Assembly: GCA_903939735.1 (NCBI GenBank)
Contig: CAJAIA010000041.1
Span: 1 to 64,000 of the forward strand
DNA length: 64,000 nt
Origin: an uncultured Ignavibacteria bacterium
GTDB lineage: Bacteria; Bacteroidota; Ignavibacteria; Kapaibacteriales; Kapaibacteriaceae
Direction: 5' to 3'
The notes beneath the pieces were generated by a model. That model was not told the DNA's origin and ran no database searches. It saw nothing but the letters and a program-made list of their open reading frames with translations. The position numbers and the translations under genes are program-made. Positions 55,495 to 64,000 of the stretch are shown in pieces; the first letter of the stretch is position 1; every line of letters begins with the position of its first letter.

Positions 55495-56864
55495 TTTCCG
55501 TCTCCTAGCAGCACAACATTCTTCTTCGGACCGCGGACGTTCTTCGTTGCATTGCGCGTATCGATCACAACTGTTGCATTGGCGACAATCATCTCAACAT
55601 CAAACGAGCTATGATCGGTCGTGATCACAACCACATCGTGGCGTTTAATGAATGCTGGCGTGAGTGTCTTTTTCGACGTCAGTGTTTTGCCATGAACATC
55701 AACCGATGGGATGTACGGATCGAAGTAACTGATGTTCTCGATTCCACCCTCATGAAGCAACTCCGCTACCTTAAGGGCCGGTGAATGTCGCAAGTCATCG
55801 ACATCCTTCTTGAAGGCCATACCAAGCAGAAGCACTTTCGCTGATTTCATCGTCACCGGTTGACGTGCGATCTCACGTTCGATCATGGAGCGTACGTAGA
55901 ACGGCATCGATTCATTGACTTCAGCTGCGAGCGTAATGAAGTTCGTCACAAAGTCCACTTCCCGCGCTGCCCACGACAAGTAATACGGATCGATCAGAAT
56001 GCAGTGTCCACCAATGCCTGGTCCTGGGTAGAACGGCATAAAGCCAAACGGCTTCGTCTTAGCGGCATCGACGACTTCCCAGATGTTCACGCCGATACGA
56101 TCACACAATTGCGCGAGTTCATTGACGAGAGCGATGTTCACACTGCGGAAGATGTTCTCAAGGAGCTTCTCCATCTCGGCTACCGATGGTGAACTTACGG
56201 GAACTACTTCGTTAATGATGCGACGGTTTACGGCGATTGCCAGGTCGGTACATGCCGACGTAACGCCACCCACTACTACCGGAGTGTTGTGCGTCGTCCA
56301 TGTCGCATTTCCTGGATCAATGCGTTCAGGTGAGAACGCCAGGAAGTAATCACGTCCGCACACAAGCTTCGTCGCATCAAGAATAGGCTTGACGTACTTT
56401 TCGGTCGTTCCAGGGAACGTCGTGCTCTTCAGGATAACCAGCTGTCCCTTCCGAAGCGACCGTGCAATTTCTTGCGTGGCATGCACAATGTGGGAGATAT
56501 CCGGATCCTTATTGGCAGTAAACGGCGTCGGCACGCAGACGTAGATGACGTCACACTCAGCCAATACGCTGAAGTCGCGTGATGCCGATAGCATCTTCGT
56601 CGTCTTCACAACACGGCGAATCTCTGCGTCATCCAGATCTTGGATGTAGTTCTTTCCTGCGTTGAGCGACGAAATCTTTTCGGCACTTACATCCACACCG
56701 ATCGTACGGATACCGCTCTTGGCAAACTCGAGTGCGAGCGGCAAGCCGACGTATCCCAAACCGACGACGCCCACAACCATGCGGCCGTCCAAGATCTTCG
56801 CCATGAGGGCTTTTTCTGACGAGCTCACGTTTGCACGTGGGCGTCCGACGCGACGTAGCGCCAT
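55491..56864 (-). CDS. UDP-HexNAc 6-dehydrogenase (WbpA/WecC-type)
   Basis: 457 residues, or 437 from ATG 56804. VGVVGLGYVGLPLALEFAKSG is the NAD-binding site, VILKSTTFPGTTEKYV and FSPERIDPGN are substrate segments and GIGGHCILIDPYYLSW carries the catalytic Cys. It oxidises C6 of a UDP-N-acetylhexosamine to the uronic acid using two NAD+. The YYLSWAAREVDF stretch is closer to WbpA (UDP-GlcNAc), while the adjacent epimerase suggests UDP-ManNAc; the true substrate is open. Confidence 0.88.
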   Translation of the reverse strand: MALRRVGRPRANVSSSEKALMAKILDGRMVVGVVGLGYVGLPLALEFAKSGIRTIGVDVSAEKISSLNAGKNYIQDLDDAEIRRVVKTTKMLSASRDFSVLAECDVIYVCVPTPFTANKDPDISHIVHATQEIARSLRKGQLVILKSTTFPGTTEKYVKPILDATKLVCGRDYFLAFSPERIDPGNATWTTHNTPVVVGGVTSACTDLAIAVNRRIINEVVPVSSPSVAEMEKLLENIFRSVNIALVNELAQLCDRIGVNIWEVVDAAKTKPFGFMPFYPGPGIGGHCILIDPYYLSWAAREVDFVTNFITLAAEVNESMPFYVRSMIEREIARQPVTMKSAKVLLLGMAFKKDVDDLRHSPALKVAELLHEGGIENISYFDPYIPSVDVHGKTLTSKKTLTPAFIKRHDVVVITTDHSSFDVEMIVANATVVIDTRNATKNVRGPKKNVVLLGDGK

Positions 56865-56881
56865 GCTGGTAATCCTCGTTG

Positions 56882-57928
56882 TTACAATGTGGTGTTGTAC
56901 TGCGTTTCGTAATACGTTCGATAGGCACCGCTTCGAACATTATCGCTCCACGTCCGATTGTGCGTGTACCATGCGATTGTCGACTGCAAGCCTTCGTCAA
57001 GATTTCGTGTAGGAGCCCATCCAAGTTCACGATGTGCCTTTTCGGCATTGATCGCGTACCGGCGGTCGTGTGCTTTGCGATCGGCGACATACGTGCAGAG
57101 GTCCGGACTCGCCCCAGTCTGCGCAAGAATGGCCGAGACCATTGCTGCGTTTGTGCGCTCGCCATCTCCGCCGAAGTTGTAGACCTCGCCCGAAACTCCG
57201 CGCTTAAGTGCGGCAAGGAGTCCGTAGCAATGATCATCAACGTGCAGCCAATCACGCACCTGCTGTCCGTCGCCATAGATCGGCAGCGGACGACCCTCAA
57301 GGGCATTGAGTGTCATCAACGGGATGAACTTCTCCGGAAACTGGTAGGGTCCGTAGTTGTTCGAGCACCGCGTTATCACTGCGTCCAGACCATGGGTGCG
57401 GACAAAGGACTGTACTAGCAGATCGCTAGCAGCCTTTGATGCGGCATATGGCGATGTTGGATCGAGAGGTGTTGTCTCGACAAACGGCGCGTCGTTGGGT
57501 CCGAGCGTTCCGTAAACCTCATCCGTAGAAACATGCACAAATCGTGCATCGGGCAGTTCGCGCATGGCTTCAAGAAGTACAAGCGTCCCCTTCACATTTG
57601 TCTCAACGAAGGGGGCTGCAGAAGCAATTGATCGATCAACGTGTGACTCTGCTGCCAAATGCATGATTGCAGATGGTTTGTGATCTGCCAGAACTTGGCG
57701 TACACGGCTGGCGTCGGTGATATTGCCGAGTTCAAACACGCAACGCTCTGTGTCGAGCACGTCCGTGAGGTTAGCGAGATTTCCTGCATACGTCAGCGCG
57801 TCGAGCACCACAACGTGATAGCTGCCACTCTCGACCATCATACGGACGAGATTGCTTCCAATAAACCCAGCTCCACCGGTGACAAGTACACGCTGCACAG
57901 ATTTTCCTGATACAAGGTCGTAATTCAT
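56882..57928 (-). CDS. rfbB: dTDP-glucose 4,6-dehydratase
   Basis: 348 residues from ATG 57928; the track start at 58000 adds 24 residues. TGGAGFIGSNLVR binds NAD, STDEVYG gives the Thr-Asp-Glu catalytic set, YAASK is the YxxxK pair and RCSNNYGPYQFPEKFIP is the RfbB family signature. It makes dTDP-4-keto-6-deoxyglucose, the first step to rhamnose and related deoxysugars. RfbA, RfbC and RfbD are not in the window and must lie elsewhere if rhamnose is made. It appears to be the first gene of the polysaccharide operon. Confidence 0.9.
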   Translation of the reverse strand: MNYDLVSGKSVQRVLVTGGAGFIGSNLVRMMVESGSYHVVVLDALTYAGNLANLTDVLDTERCVFELGNITDASRVRQVLADHKPSAIMHLAAESHVDRSIASAAPFVETNVKGTLVLLEAMRELPDARFVHVSTDEVYGTLGPNDAPFVETTPLDPTSPYAASKAASDLLVQSFVRTHGLDAVITRCSNNYGPYQFPEKFIPLMTLNALEGRPLPIYGDGQQVRDWLHVDDHCYGLLAALKRGVSGEVYNFGGDGERTNAAMVSAILAQTGASPDLCTYVADRKAHDRRYAINAEKAHRELGWAPTRNLDEGLQSTIAWYTHNRTWSDNVRSGAYRTYYETQYNTTL

Positions 57929-58006
57929 CTTCCGCAAAAACACAGTAACGGCGGGCTTTCGCGAACCATCAGTTGTGTGTTTGCACGAATTCCCGACCAA
58001 AATACG

Positions 58007-59536
58007 CTAATTCTGATGGACTGATCGACCAATCAAGCGCATCACACTGGCAGCGATGGACGGAAGCGTGTCGGAATACGTGTACATTGTCATCGTGGCG
58101 GGAAGCTGATCGATCCCATATGGGCTTCCACAGGCCACAACAATGGTCGGACGTCCCTGGGCGAGTTGTTCCATAACGTACGGGACGCGATCGAAACCCG
58201 GAAGCTTGCCCTTAAACGCCACGGCTTTGCCGAAGAATGCAAATACAACGCAGGTGGCATCACTGATGCCATCGACGAGCGATTGAAGATCCGATTCGGC
58301 GATTGTACCGTCGACGAAGCCCATGTCGATGTTGAGTTCCGTTGCTTGTGCAAGTGACTGGAACCATGTTGTAGCCGTATCGGCTTCTGATTCATCAAGA
58401 ATGGCGAATGCTGCAACATGCGGATGCTGGGTAATCGGCAGCAACGCGCTATCCCCTGTAACCTGCAGAGCAGCATCAGCTGCCTGCAAGGCTATCATTG
58501 CATGTGTAGCTTGGTCGATCGCCAACGGCTCGCGTGAGCTATATGCCGCGCCCGCCGTGGTGCGAAGTCCGACAAAGGCCCGCGCGTCTTCCCAGCGAGC
58601 GTCTGATGCATCAAGGTCGACACCGTCAAGATCGCCGCACTCGATCGCGTTCATCACTGCACCTATTGCCGCGTGTGGATCTTCTGGCATCAGCACAACA
58701 TCGACGCCAGCCTTGAGGGCAAGAAGTGCTGCCTCACCGCTGGACCAGCGAGTGCGAATCGCACCCATATCAAGTGCGTCGGTCGTGATCAGGCCCGTGA
58801 AGCCCCAGGAGGTGCGGACCAAGTCAGTTACAACGCGGCGGCTCAAGGATGAAGGAAGATCCGGATCAAGAAACGGCACGACGATGTGCCCCATCATCAG
58901 CGTCCGCACGCCCCCTTCGATACATGCGCGGAAAGGCACAAACTCGCGTTGCTCTGCTACGGCGCGATCGAGGTCAATCACCGGCAGATCTATGTGGGAG
59001 TCAACGTGGGTATCACCATGACCTGGAGCGTGTTTGGCACAGGCCAGGACACCGACGCGTTGCGTACCCCGGACATAGGCGCATGCGTGCTGTGCAACGA
59101 CGTCTGCAGTTTCACCGAAGCTGCGCGTATTAACAATCGGGTTGTTCGGGTTTGCATTGATATCGGCCACCGGAGCCCAATTCCAATGCACGCCAAGCGC
59201 ACGTGCCTCGTCGGCAATACACTGTGCCACATGCTCGGTGATTCCAGGAAGTGTTCTGCCCAGCGCCATGGCGCGAGGGAAGGACACACCGCCACTCAGT
59301 CGCATGGGGAGACCAAACTCGTAGTCCCCGGCGATCACAAGACGGCGACCGCCCCGGCGCTGAAGGTCCTCGATCATCGTGGCCGTCTCCTCAAGTCCAC
59401 CGAGGAAGACTCCGACGCCCCCTACCCCACGATCCACCAGGCGATAGAGACCGTCCCGGTAGTCCGGAGAATTCCAATGCTGCGCGTCCGCGCGTACCAT
59501 GAATCGTGCCGAAGCACGTCGTTCGAGTGAAGCCAT
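58007..59536 (-). CDS. GH3 beta-N-acetylhexosaminidase (NagZ-like)
   Basis: About 510 residues. KHAPGHGDTHVDSHIDLP is the NagZ-type loop with the catalytic His of GlcNAc-specific GH3 enzymes, and TTDALDMGAI holds the nucleophile Asp. A second domain of about 170 residues follows, longer than the single-domain NagZ of proteobacteria but known in Bacteroidota and Gram-positives. No signal peptide, so probably cytoplasmic, removing GlcNAc from muropeptides or GlcNAc glycans. ATG 59536 is my choice; 59551 and TTG 59554 are possible. Confidence 0.88.
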   Translation of the reverse strand: MASLERRASARFMVRADAQHWNSPDYRDGLYRLVDRGVGGVGVFLGGLEETATMIEDLQRRGGRRLVIAGDYEFGLPMRLSGGVSFPRAMALGRTLPGITEHVAQCIADEARALGVHWNWAPVADINANPNNPIVNTRSFGETADVVAQHACAYVRGTQRVGVLACAKHAPGHGDTHVDSHIDLPVIDLDRAVAEQREFVPFRACIEGGVRTLMMGHIVVPFLDPDLPSSLSRRVVTDLVRTSWGFTGLITTDALDMGAIRTRWSSGEAALLALKAGVDVVLMPEDPHAAIGAVMNAIECGDLDGVDLDASDARWEDARAFVGLRTTAGAAYSSREPLAIDQATHAMIALQAADAALQVTGDSALLPITQHPHVAAFAILDESEADTATTWFQSLAQATELNIDMGFVDGTIAESDLQSLVDGISDATCVVFAFFGKAVAFKGKLPGFDRVPYVMEQLAQGRPTIVVACGSPYGIDQLPATMTMYTYSDTLPSIAASVMRLIGRSVHQN

Positions 59537-59620
59537 GGATAAAATTACCATCAATTCGTGGCTTCAGGTGTAACACGCCGGCGCGTTCTGCGTCAGTACC
59601 TCTGTAGTTCGAGGGGTGTA

Positions 59621-60217
59621 ATGGGAATGGGGATCACACAACAACAGCGACGGGCCTTGGCAGATGAAACGCCAGACCTTGAGCTGTATGCTAAACTGGC
59701 ACATGAAGATGCGCCGGCGCAGGCTGCGTTGTCGATCCTCTACCGTCGTTACAGCCAGCGTATCTACACGTATTGTCGGAAGATTATCGGAGACTCCACT
59801 ACCGCTGAAGATCTCTTGCAAGAGACCTTCGTAAAAGTGCTGGAGTCTGGGCGTCAGCAACGCGCCATCGAGAACTTCCCGGCATACCTCATGACGATTG
59901 CGCGAAATCTGTGTTTGTCGCACCGAGCTCGTTCAAAGCGTCAATTCGTGGAGGTCGAGGACTTTCATCTCTCCTACCGAGATGTTCCCTACGAGCAACG
60001 CGAACTCTTGCAGCTGATTCAGGCATCGCTTGAATTGTTGCCGGAAGATTATCGCGAGGCTTTTGTGCTTCGCGAGTACAATGGATTGTCTTACAACGAG
60101 ATTGCCGAGGTCATTGGCGAATCACTGGATGTGGTGAAGGTGAGAATCTTTCGTGCTAAGAAGAAACTGCGCGACATTCTTGCACCGTATCTGGCCGATC
60201 TCCACTCCAAAGCCTAG
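59621..60217 (+). CDS. ECF RNA polymerase sigma factor
   Basis: 198 residues from ATG 59621 with GAGGGG upstream; the track start at 59558 is too early. Region 2 is YRRYSQRIYTYCRKIIGDSTTAEDLLQETFVKVLE and region 4 is LELLPEDYREAFVLREYNGLSYNEIAEVIGESLDVVKVRIFRAKKKLR, the sigma-70 ECF pattern. It redirects RNA polymerase to extracytoplasmic-stress or surface genes. The next gene, 18 bases on, has an anti-sigma-like N terminus, as expected of an ECF pair. Confidence 0.93.
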   Translation: MGMGITQQQRRALADETPDLELYAKLAHEDAPAQAALSILYRRYSQRIYTYCRKIIGDSTTAEDLLQETFVKVLESGRQQRAIENFPAYLMTIARNLCLSHRARSKRQFVEVEDFHLSYRDVPYEQRELLQLIQASLELLPEDYREAFVLREYNGLSYNEIAEVIGESLDVVKVRIFRAKKKLRDILAPYLADLHSKA

Positions 60218-60235
60218 AACGAGGTCAACGTACAC

Positions 60236-61399
60236 ATGCCTATGAACGAGTTTCCGCTAACCCCACTTCAGCCAGACGAAGCGCTTTACGCGTTTCTTGA
60301 TGGTGAGCTTCAACAACATCACGAACAGCCTCTCTTCGATGAGCTAGCGGCACAACCTGAACTCCGAACGGAGATGAAGGACCTTTTAGCAATTCGCAAT
60401 GCTGTGCATCGCGATGCGGTGTTCCCTCCTCCACAAGCAGATATGGGGCTTGCACCAATCCCACTCGCCGCAGCAGCTGGTGCCGGTGCATCGACAAGCG
60501 CTCTTTGGCCATCGGTCATCAGTGGAATTGGTGGGGTGATTGTCGGCGCTGTTGCCGTTGCATTGATGATGTCAAGCGGTGATCAAACACCGCCAGTGGC
60601 ATCGAATGGAATCGCCGGACAGACGGCAACGGCACCTGAGCGTGTCGTCGTTGTCGATACGGTTATCGTTACACGCCGCGTGCCTACGCCTCCGACGGTT
60701 GCTGCAGTTCCACCTCCTACAACCGATGTTTTCGCATCCGAACCATCCGACGACGCTAGTTCTGTCGAACCTGCGACAGCACCGGAATCCAGCGTCATCG
60801 CATCGGTGCAGCCGCTACGTGCTTTTACACGCACAGCAAATGCATCAGACCAAACATTCCACACTGCATCAACTATCGGACAGCCTGTAGCGCCGTTGCC
60901 AGTTAGACTTGGCTTCCGTTCCCTCGCAAGTGGTCTATCGACCGGCGAGGCAGTTCCAAGCAGCGTCCAATCGGCACTCCTTCCGAACACGGCGTTCTCG
61001 CTTACGATTCCATTGGCCGACGACCATCGTATCGGCGTCGAGATGGGATCTGAATCATTCGTACAGTCGTTCACCGGATTCGATGGCTACCGCACGGCAG
61101 AATGGCTGCAGACACCAGTCTTGTTCTGGCTCGGAGCAACATACGTCTTCGAACCAATGTCGCTTGAGTTCCTCCCTGGGCTGCGTCCGTTTGGCAATGC
61201 TTCGGTTGGCACGGTGTTCGCACAAGGACCGATCGCCCGCGGAACTGTTGGTTTGGCGTATCAACCAATTGGACCAGTACGGCTTACCGTTGGGGTCGAC
61301 GGAGCTGCTCTGATGTATAATTTCCAGGGTGCATGGTTCTCATCGACTAAGCTCGGGTTGTCGTACGGACTTACCATCGACATGGGAGGTTGGAAGTAA
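60236..61399 (+). CDS. Anti-sigma-like membrane protein with beta-rich C-terminal domain
   Basis: 387 residues, not assignable to one family. Residues about 10-60 (DEALYAFLDGELQQHHEQPLFDELAAQPELRTEMKDLLAIRNAVHRD) have the 'LxAyLDGEL' style of anti-sigma factors, without the zinc HxxxCxxC. One transmembrane helix follows at about 88-108, then a Pro/Thr/Ser-rich linker to about 200. Residues about 210-387 are strand-like (LGFRSLASGL ... TKLGLSYGLTIDMGGWK), like a small outer-membrane barrel. The layout suggests cytoplasmic sigma binding, a periplasmic stalk and an envelope-embedded sensor. Confidence 0.55.
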   Translation: MPMNEFPLTPLQPDEALYAFLDGELQQHHEQPLFDELAAQPELRTEMKDLLAIRNAVHRDAVFPPPQADMGLAPIPLAAAAGAGASTSALWPSVISGIGGVIVGAVAVALMMSSGDQTPPVASNGIAGQTATAPERVVVVDTVIVTRRVPTPPTVAAVPPPTTDVFASEPSDDASSVEPATAPESSVIASVQPLRAFTRTANASDQTFHTASTIGQPVAPLPVRLGFRSLASGLSTGEAVPSSVQSALLPNTAFSLTIPLADDHRIGVEMGSESFVQSFTGFDGYRTAEWLQTPVLFWLGATYVFEPMSLEFLPGLRPFGNASVGTVFAQGPIARGTVGLAYQPIGPVRLTVGVDGAALMYNFQGAWFSSTKLGLSYGLTIDMGGWK

Positions 61400-61975
61400 A
61401 TGCGCATCGCAATTATGATCGCCGTTGGAGCAGTGGTGCTTCTGCATGCATGCAGTTCACCGCTGGACCTTGATGTCGATCGCACGAAGAACTATCCCGA
61501 CGGTGGAACGCACCCAACGCGACTGTCGCTGTATTACTACTTCGGCGATAGCGCCTACGAAGCTATTGTCACCGACACACTCCTGCTGAACAACATCTGG
61601 ATCGAACGCGGATCTACGCCGTATCGGATCACAATTCCTACCCTTGAGTTTCATCTTCCTGACACGATCCAGGCGAGTCCGCAATTCACGCCGTTTGTGC
61701 GAGCGTTTGCATTCTCAAGCACCAATGTATTGTGCGATGGACAGTTCACGACGTGCACCTCACCACTGACGTGGCTCGCTGGCGAGTATCTCAGTCAGCA
61801 GGGCACGTGGGAACCCTTCAAGTGGTCGACAGATACTGGCAACCGCCAGCTTCGCATCGCGTTTTACGATGTGCCAACAGAGCGGCTCATCAAGGCATCG
61901 CTCCAGATCTTGGTGGGAGATCCTGCACTCCCTCGCTACGCATCGTACCGCGCGTTAATCACGCTCGAGTACTAG
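61400..61975 (+). CDS. Putative lipoprotein, unknown function
   Basis: 191 residues starting directly after the preceding stop. The signal peptide MRIAIMIAVGAVVLLHAC ends in a lipobox (LLHAC) with Ser-Ser after Cys, so it is probably lipid anchored. The mature part is beta-rich (RLSLYYYFGDSAYEAIVTDTLLL) with a Cys pair (NVLCDGQFTTCTSP). No family recognised. Immediate linkage to the sigma/anti-sigma-like pair suggests co-expression. Confidence 0.6.
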   Translation: MRIAIMIAVGAVVLLHACSSPLDLDVDRTKNYPDGGTHPTRLSLYYYFGDSAYEAIVTDTLLLNNIWIERGSTPYRITIPTLEFHLPDTIQASPQFTPFVRAFAFSSTNVLCDGQFTTCTSPLTWLAGEYLSQQGTWEPFKWSTDTGNRQLRIAFYDVPTERLIKASLQILVGDPALPRYASYRALITLEY

Positions 61976-61998
61976 GTTGCTCTTTGCCGATCCCGAGT

Positions 61999-62487
61999 CT
62001 ATCCTACGTGTTCGCCTTCGAACGCGCGAATGAGTGAGCGGTACGAATCAGGAATGCGCTCAGGCTTATTCTTTGCAGGGTTGAGGTGAACAAGCACGCT
62101 GCTTGCAGCAGCTAGGATCGTACCGTTCTCGTGACGGATTACATGATCAAAGCCGAAGGACGAGTTCTTGACGAATGACACACGCGTAAACACGGTGTAT
62201 GGGTCGTCAAACTGTGCTGCTGAACGGTATTCGATCGACGTCTGCGCAACGACAAAGCGATGCTTCGTCACGAATGAATCACGATCGATTGGTACGCCGA
62301 TATCGCGAAAGTACTCGATGCGCGCGGCTTCAAGCCAGTAGAGGTACACAGCATTGTGCACAATGCTCTGACGATCAACATCGTACGAACGCACGCGACT
62401 GTGAAGACGGTGGTGATAGGTTCCGTGTCCTTCAATGGTCACTGGACCATGATCGATGACTGCTTCTTCTTTATCTGACGTTGGCAT
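61999..62487 (-). CDS. YbgC-type hotdog acyl-CoA thioesterase
   Basis: 162 residues from ATG 62487; the track start at 62586 is unlikely. RVRSYDVDRQSIVHNAVYLYWLEAARIEYFRDIG is the 4-hydroxybenzoyl-CoA thioesterase signature with the catalytic Asp in YDVD. These soluble enzymes hydrolyse short or medium acyl-CoA thioesters. It converges on the lipoprotein gene, with 23 bases between, and lies 41 bases downstream of the threonine aldolase gene. Confidence 0.85.
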   Translation of the reverse strand: MPTSDKEEAVIDHGPVTIEGHGTYHHRLHSRVRSYDVDRQSIVHNAVYLYWLEAARIEYFRDIGVPIDRDSFVTKHRFVVAQTSIEYRSAAQFDDPYTVFTRVSFVKNSSFGFDHVIRHENGTILAAASSVLVHLNPAKNKPERIPDSYRSLIRAFEGEHVG

Positions 62488-62527
62488 AGTTATTCGGCTG
62501 TGTGTGTGACACAAACATACGGGTGCA

Positions 62528-63553
62528 TTATCGGTTTTCGAGCACACGACGAACAATACCAGATGCCTCGTTGCAAGCCTCGTCACTGATCTGGTGATAC
62601 ATCACGGCGCGCATCACTCCCGAACGGATTGGCGCTATACGGAGTCCCTGCTCCTGACATGCCTGCACAAATGCGGCGTCCTGCCATCCCGGCACCGAGA
62701 AGGCAACAATGTTCGTTTGCACGCGCGTGAGGTCAATCAGCACTCCCTCAATCTCTGCAAGTGCTTGGGCAAAGGTCTGGGCACGACGGTGATCATCCAC
62801 AAGCTTTGGTAAGATCGTATCAAGAGCATACAAGCCGGCTGCGGCAAGAATGCCTGTCTGCCGCATTCCCCCACCGAGCATCTTTCTCCAGCGACGCGCA
62901 CGCTCGACATTCGCACGCGTGCCGAGTATCAGTGAGCCAACAGGTGCCCCGAGCCCCTTGCTCAGGCAAACACTCAGTGTATCGAATATGTCCCCATAGG
63001 CGCGCGCTGAGGTTCCAGTCGCAACCATGGCATTCCAAAGCCGGGCGCCATCACAGTGCATAGGCAAGTTGTGTGCTGTTGCAAGGTCTCGCAATTGCGT
63101 CAGATACTGCGCCGACACAACGGTGCCACCGTGACGGTTGTGGGTGTTCTCGACGGCGATCACCGCTGTACGTGGGTAATAGTATGCCGATGGTCTGACC
63201 GCCTCACGAACCTGGTTGAGGTCCATTTCGCCAGCACCTGAGCTTATGCGGTGAATCTGCGCACGCGCTACCACACTCGTAGCTGCGTTCTCGTAGTGGA
63301 ATATGTGCGCATCATGTTCGGCAATCACTTCGTCACCGGTCGACGCGTGAAGTGCTAGACAGATCTGGTTACCCATCGTCCCGCTTGGCACGAACAAGGC
63401 CGCCTCGCAGCCGAACATGTCGGCAACACGATCCTGCAGATGTTCCACTGTAGGATCTTCTGAATACACATCATCGCCAACGCGTGCGTTGGCCATTGCT
63501 GCACGCATACCTTCATCGGGCACCGTGAGGGTATCACTTCGTAGGTCAATCAT
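62528..63553 (-). CDS. ltaE: Low-specificity L-threonine aldolase
   Basis: 341 residues. [40 protein letters not shown] is the classic opening; [11 protein letters not shown] and [10 protein letters not shown] bind PLP, and [14 protein letters not shown] contains the Schiff-base Lys. It cleaves L-threonine or allo-threonine to glycine and acetaldehyde in the cytoplasm. The divergent acyl-CoA synthetase-like gene starts 55 bases away. Confidence 0.92.
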   Translation of the reverse strand: MIDLRSDTLTVPDEGMRAAMANARVGDDVYSEDPTVEHLQDRVADMFGCEAALFVPSGTMGNQICLALHASTGDEVIAEHDAHIFHYENAATSVVARAQIHRISSGAGEMDLNQVREAVRPSAYYYPRTAVIAVENTHNRHGGTVVSAQYLTQLRDLATAHNLPMHCDGARLWNAMVATGTSARAYGDIFDTLSVCLSKGLGAPVGSLILGTRANVERARRWRKMLGGGMRQTGILAAAGLYALDTILPKLVDDHRRAQTFAQALAEIEGVLIDLTRVQTNIVAFSVPGWQDAAFVQACQEQGLRIAPIRSGVMRAVMYHQISDEACNEASGIVRRVLENR

Positions 63554-63608
63554 GATCGCAATCTACGATGCACAGGAGTGGTCTCATTCGCCGTTGTAAT
63601 TTGTACGC

Positions 63609-64000
63609 ATGATGAATCACATCCACCCAGGACGGTTCGCACACGGTCTGTCACCCGAAGCAGTTCCACAGTCATTCCTCAGTTGGGGGGCACTGATGCG
63701 GCATCGTGATGCCACATGCTTGGAGCAGCCCTGGCTCATCTACTACGACGACAAGGGTGTTCGGACGTCATGGTCGTACAGCGTGTTTATCGATGTGTCA
63801 CGTCGTCTCGCGACATTGCTGACGCAACACGGCGTGGAACGTGGTCATCGTGTTGCCATTGCGAGTCACAATCACCCCGATACCATCCTTGCCTACTTCG
63901 CATGCTGGTATCTCGGAGCATGTGCCGTCCCACTCAACATGACGGAGGACGATCAACGCATTGGCTACATTCTCGAGCAATGCACGCCAACGGTCGTACT
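63609..64000 (+). CDS. AMP-dependent acyl-CoA synthetase/ligase, 5' part
   Basis: Open from ATG 63609 to the window edge (130 codons); a second ATG lies at 63612. The frame, missing from the ORF track because it has no stop, reads QPWLIYYDDKGVRTSWSYSVFIDVSRRLATLL, then GVERGHRVAIASHNHPDTILAYFACWYLGACAVPLNM, the N-terminal pattern of ANL-superfamily adenylating enzymes. The substrate pocket and the P-loop (usually SGTTGxPKG) lie beyond the window. Confidence 0.85.
   Translation, partial: MMNHIHPGRFAHGLSPEAVPQSFLSWGALMRHRDATCLEQPWLIYYDDKGVRTSWSYSVFIDVSRRLATLLTQHGVERGHRVAIASHNHPDTILAYFACWYLGACAVPLNMTEDDQRIGYILEQCTPTVV

Noticed and set aside
56629-57306. 225-residue minus-strand ORF
   Set aside because: Out-of-frame shadow spanning the ends of rfbB and the UDP-sugar dehydrogenase.
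58886-59530. 214-residue plus-strand ORF
   Set aside because: Antisense to the GH3 enzyme, whose catalytic motifs fix the coding strand.
1-64000. CRISPR array, rRNA or complete tRNA genes
   Set aside because: No regularly spaced repeat array, rRNA stretch or full tRNA cloverleaf was seen on reading the sequence; a short tRNA could still be missed by eye.

Overview
The window looks like a chromosomal segment of a Bacteroidota/Chlorobiota-type bacterium (FCB group; I would guess Ignavibacteria/Kapaibacteria-like, but cannot place it without a search). Reasons: several secreted proteins end in type IX secretion (T9SS) type-A sorting domains, Shine-Dalgarno sites are weak or absent before many genes, base composition is near 50% GC, and a beta-glucan locus uses a GPH symporter with no SusC/SusD pair.

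Layout. (1) 1-6.5 kb is accessory DNA: an IS3-type transposase fragment, two direct copies of an IS-derived repeat flanking two secreted-protein genes (one a metzincin protease split by an in-frame TAG), a 5'-truncated T9SS protein, a DUF4143-type ATPase, palindromic repeats and gene remnants. (2) 6.5-10.3 kb holds an acyltransferase pair (GNAT-like and CAT-like) divergent from a P450 ferredoxin, a cytochrome P450 and an AT-rich methyltransferase, with a perfect dyad between them. (3) 10.4-18.6 kb is a tightly packed minus-strand operon of nine genes: LpxH-like phosphatase, fatty acid hydroxylase/sterol desaturase, a short NeuB-like synthase, SDR, class III aminotransferase, a split transketolase, an SpsF-like cytidylyltransferase and a glycosyltransferase/epimerase-fold protein. 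It looks like a pathway for a CMP-activated acidic sugar, perhaps unusual, and is the best candidate for an undescribed system. (4) 19.0-33.1 kb is a laminarin-type beta-1,3-glucan locus: binding lipoprotein, GH16, cytoplasmic GH149-type phosphorylase, GH30, GPH symporter, T9SS binding protein and a glycosidase fused to a putative outer-membrane barrel. A GH18 protein with an altered catalytic motif follows.

(5) 35.7-41.4 kb encodes a drug-efflux system in which the RND pump and its outer-membrane channel are one polypeptide, with its adaptor upstream. (6) 41.4-47.0 kb holds housekeeping genes: aspartase, beta-CASP ribonuclease, MsbA-like exporter and accA. (7) 47.0-57.9 kb is a minus-strand exopolysaccharide operon (rfbB, UDP-sugar dehydrogenase, wecB, SLBB exporter, flippase, WbaP-type initiator, DPM synthase-like enzyme, a GT2 fused to a degenerate initiator domain). 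No Wzy polymerase or Wzc kinase was recognised. (8) 58.0-64.0 kb has GH3 hexosaminidase, an ECF sigma factor with an odd anti-sigma/barrel-like partner, a lipoprotein, a thioesterase, threonine aldolase and the start of an acyl-CoA synthetase-like gene.

All calls were made by reading translations and motifs; no database search was run.
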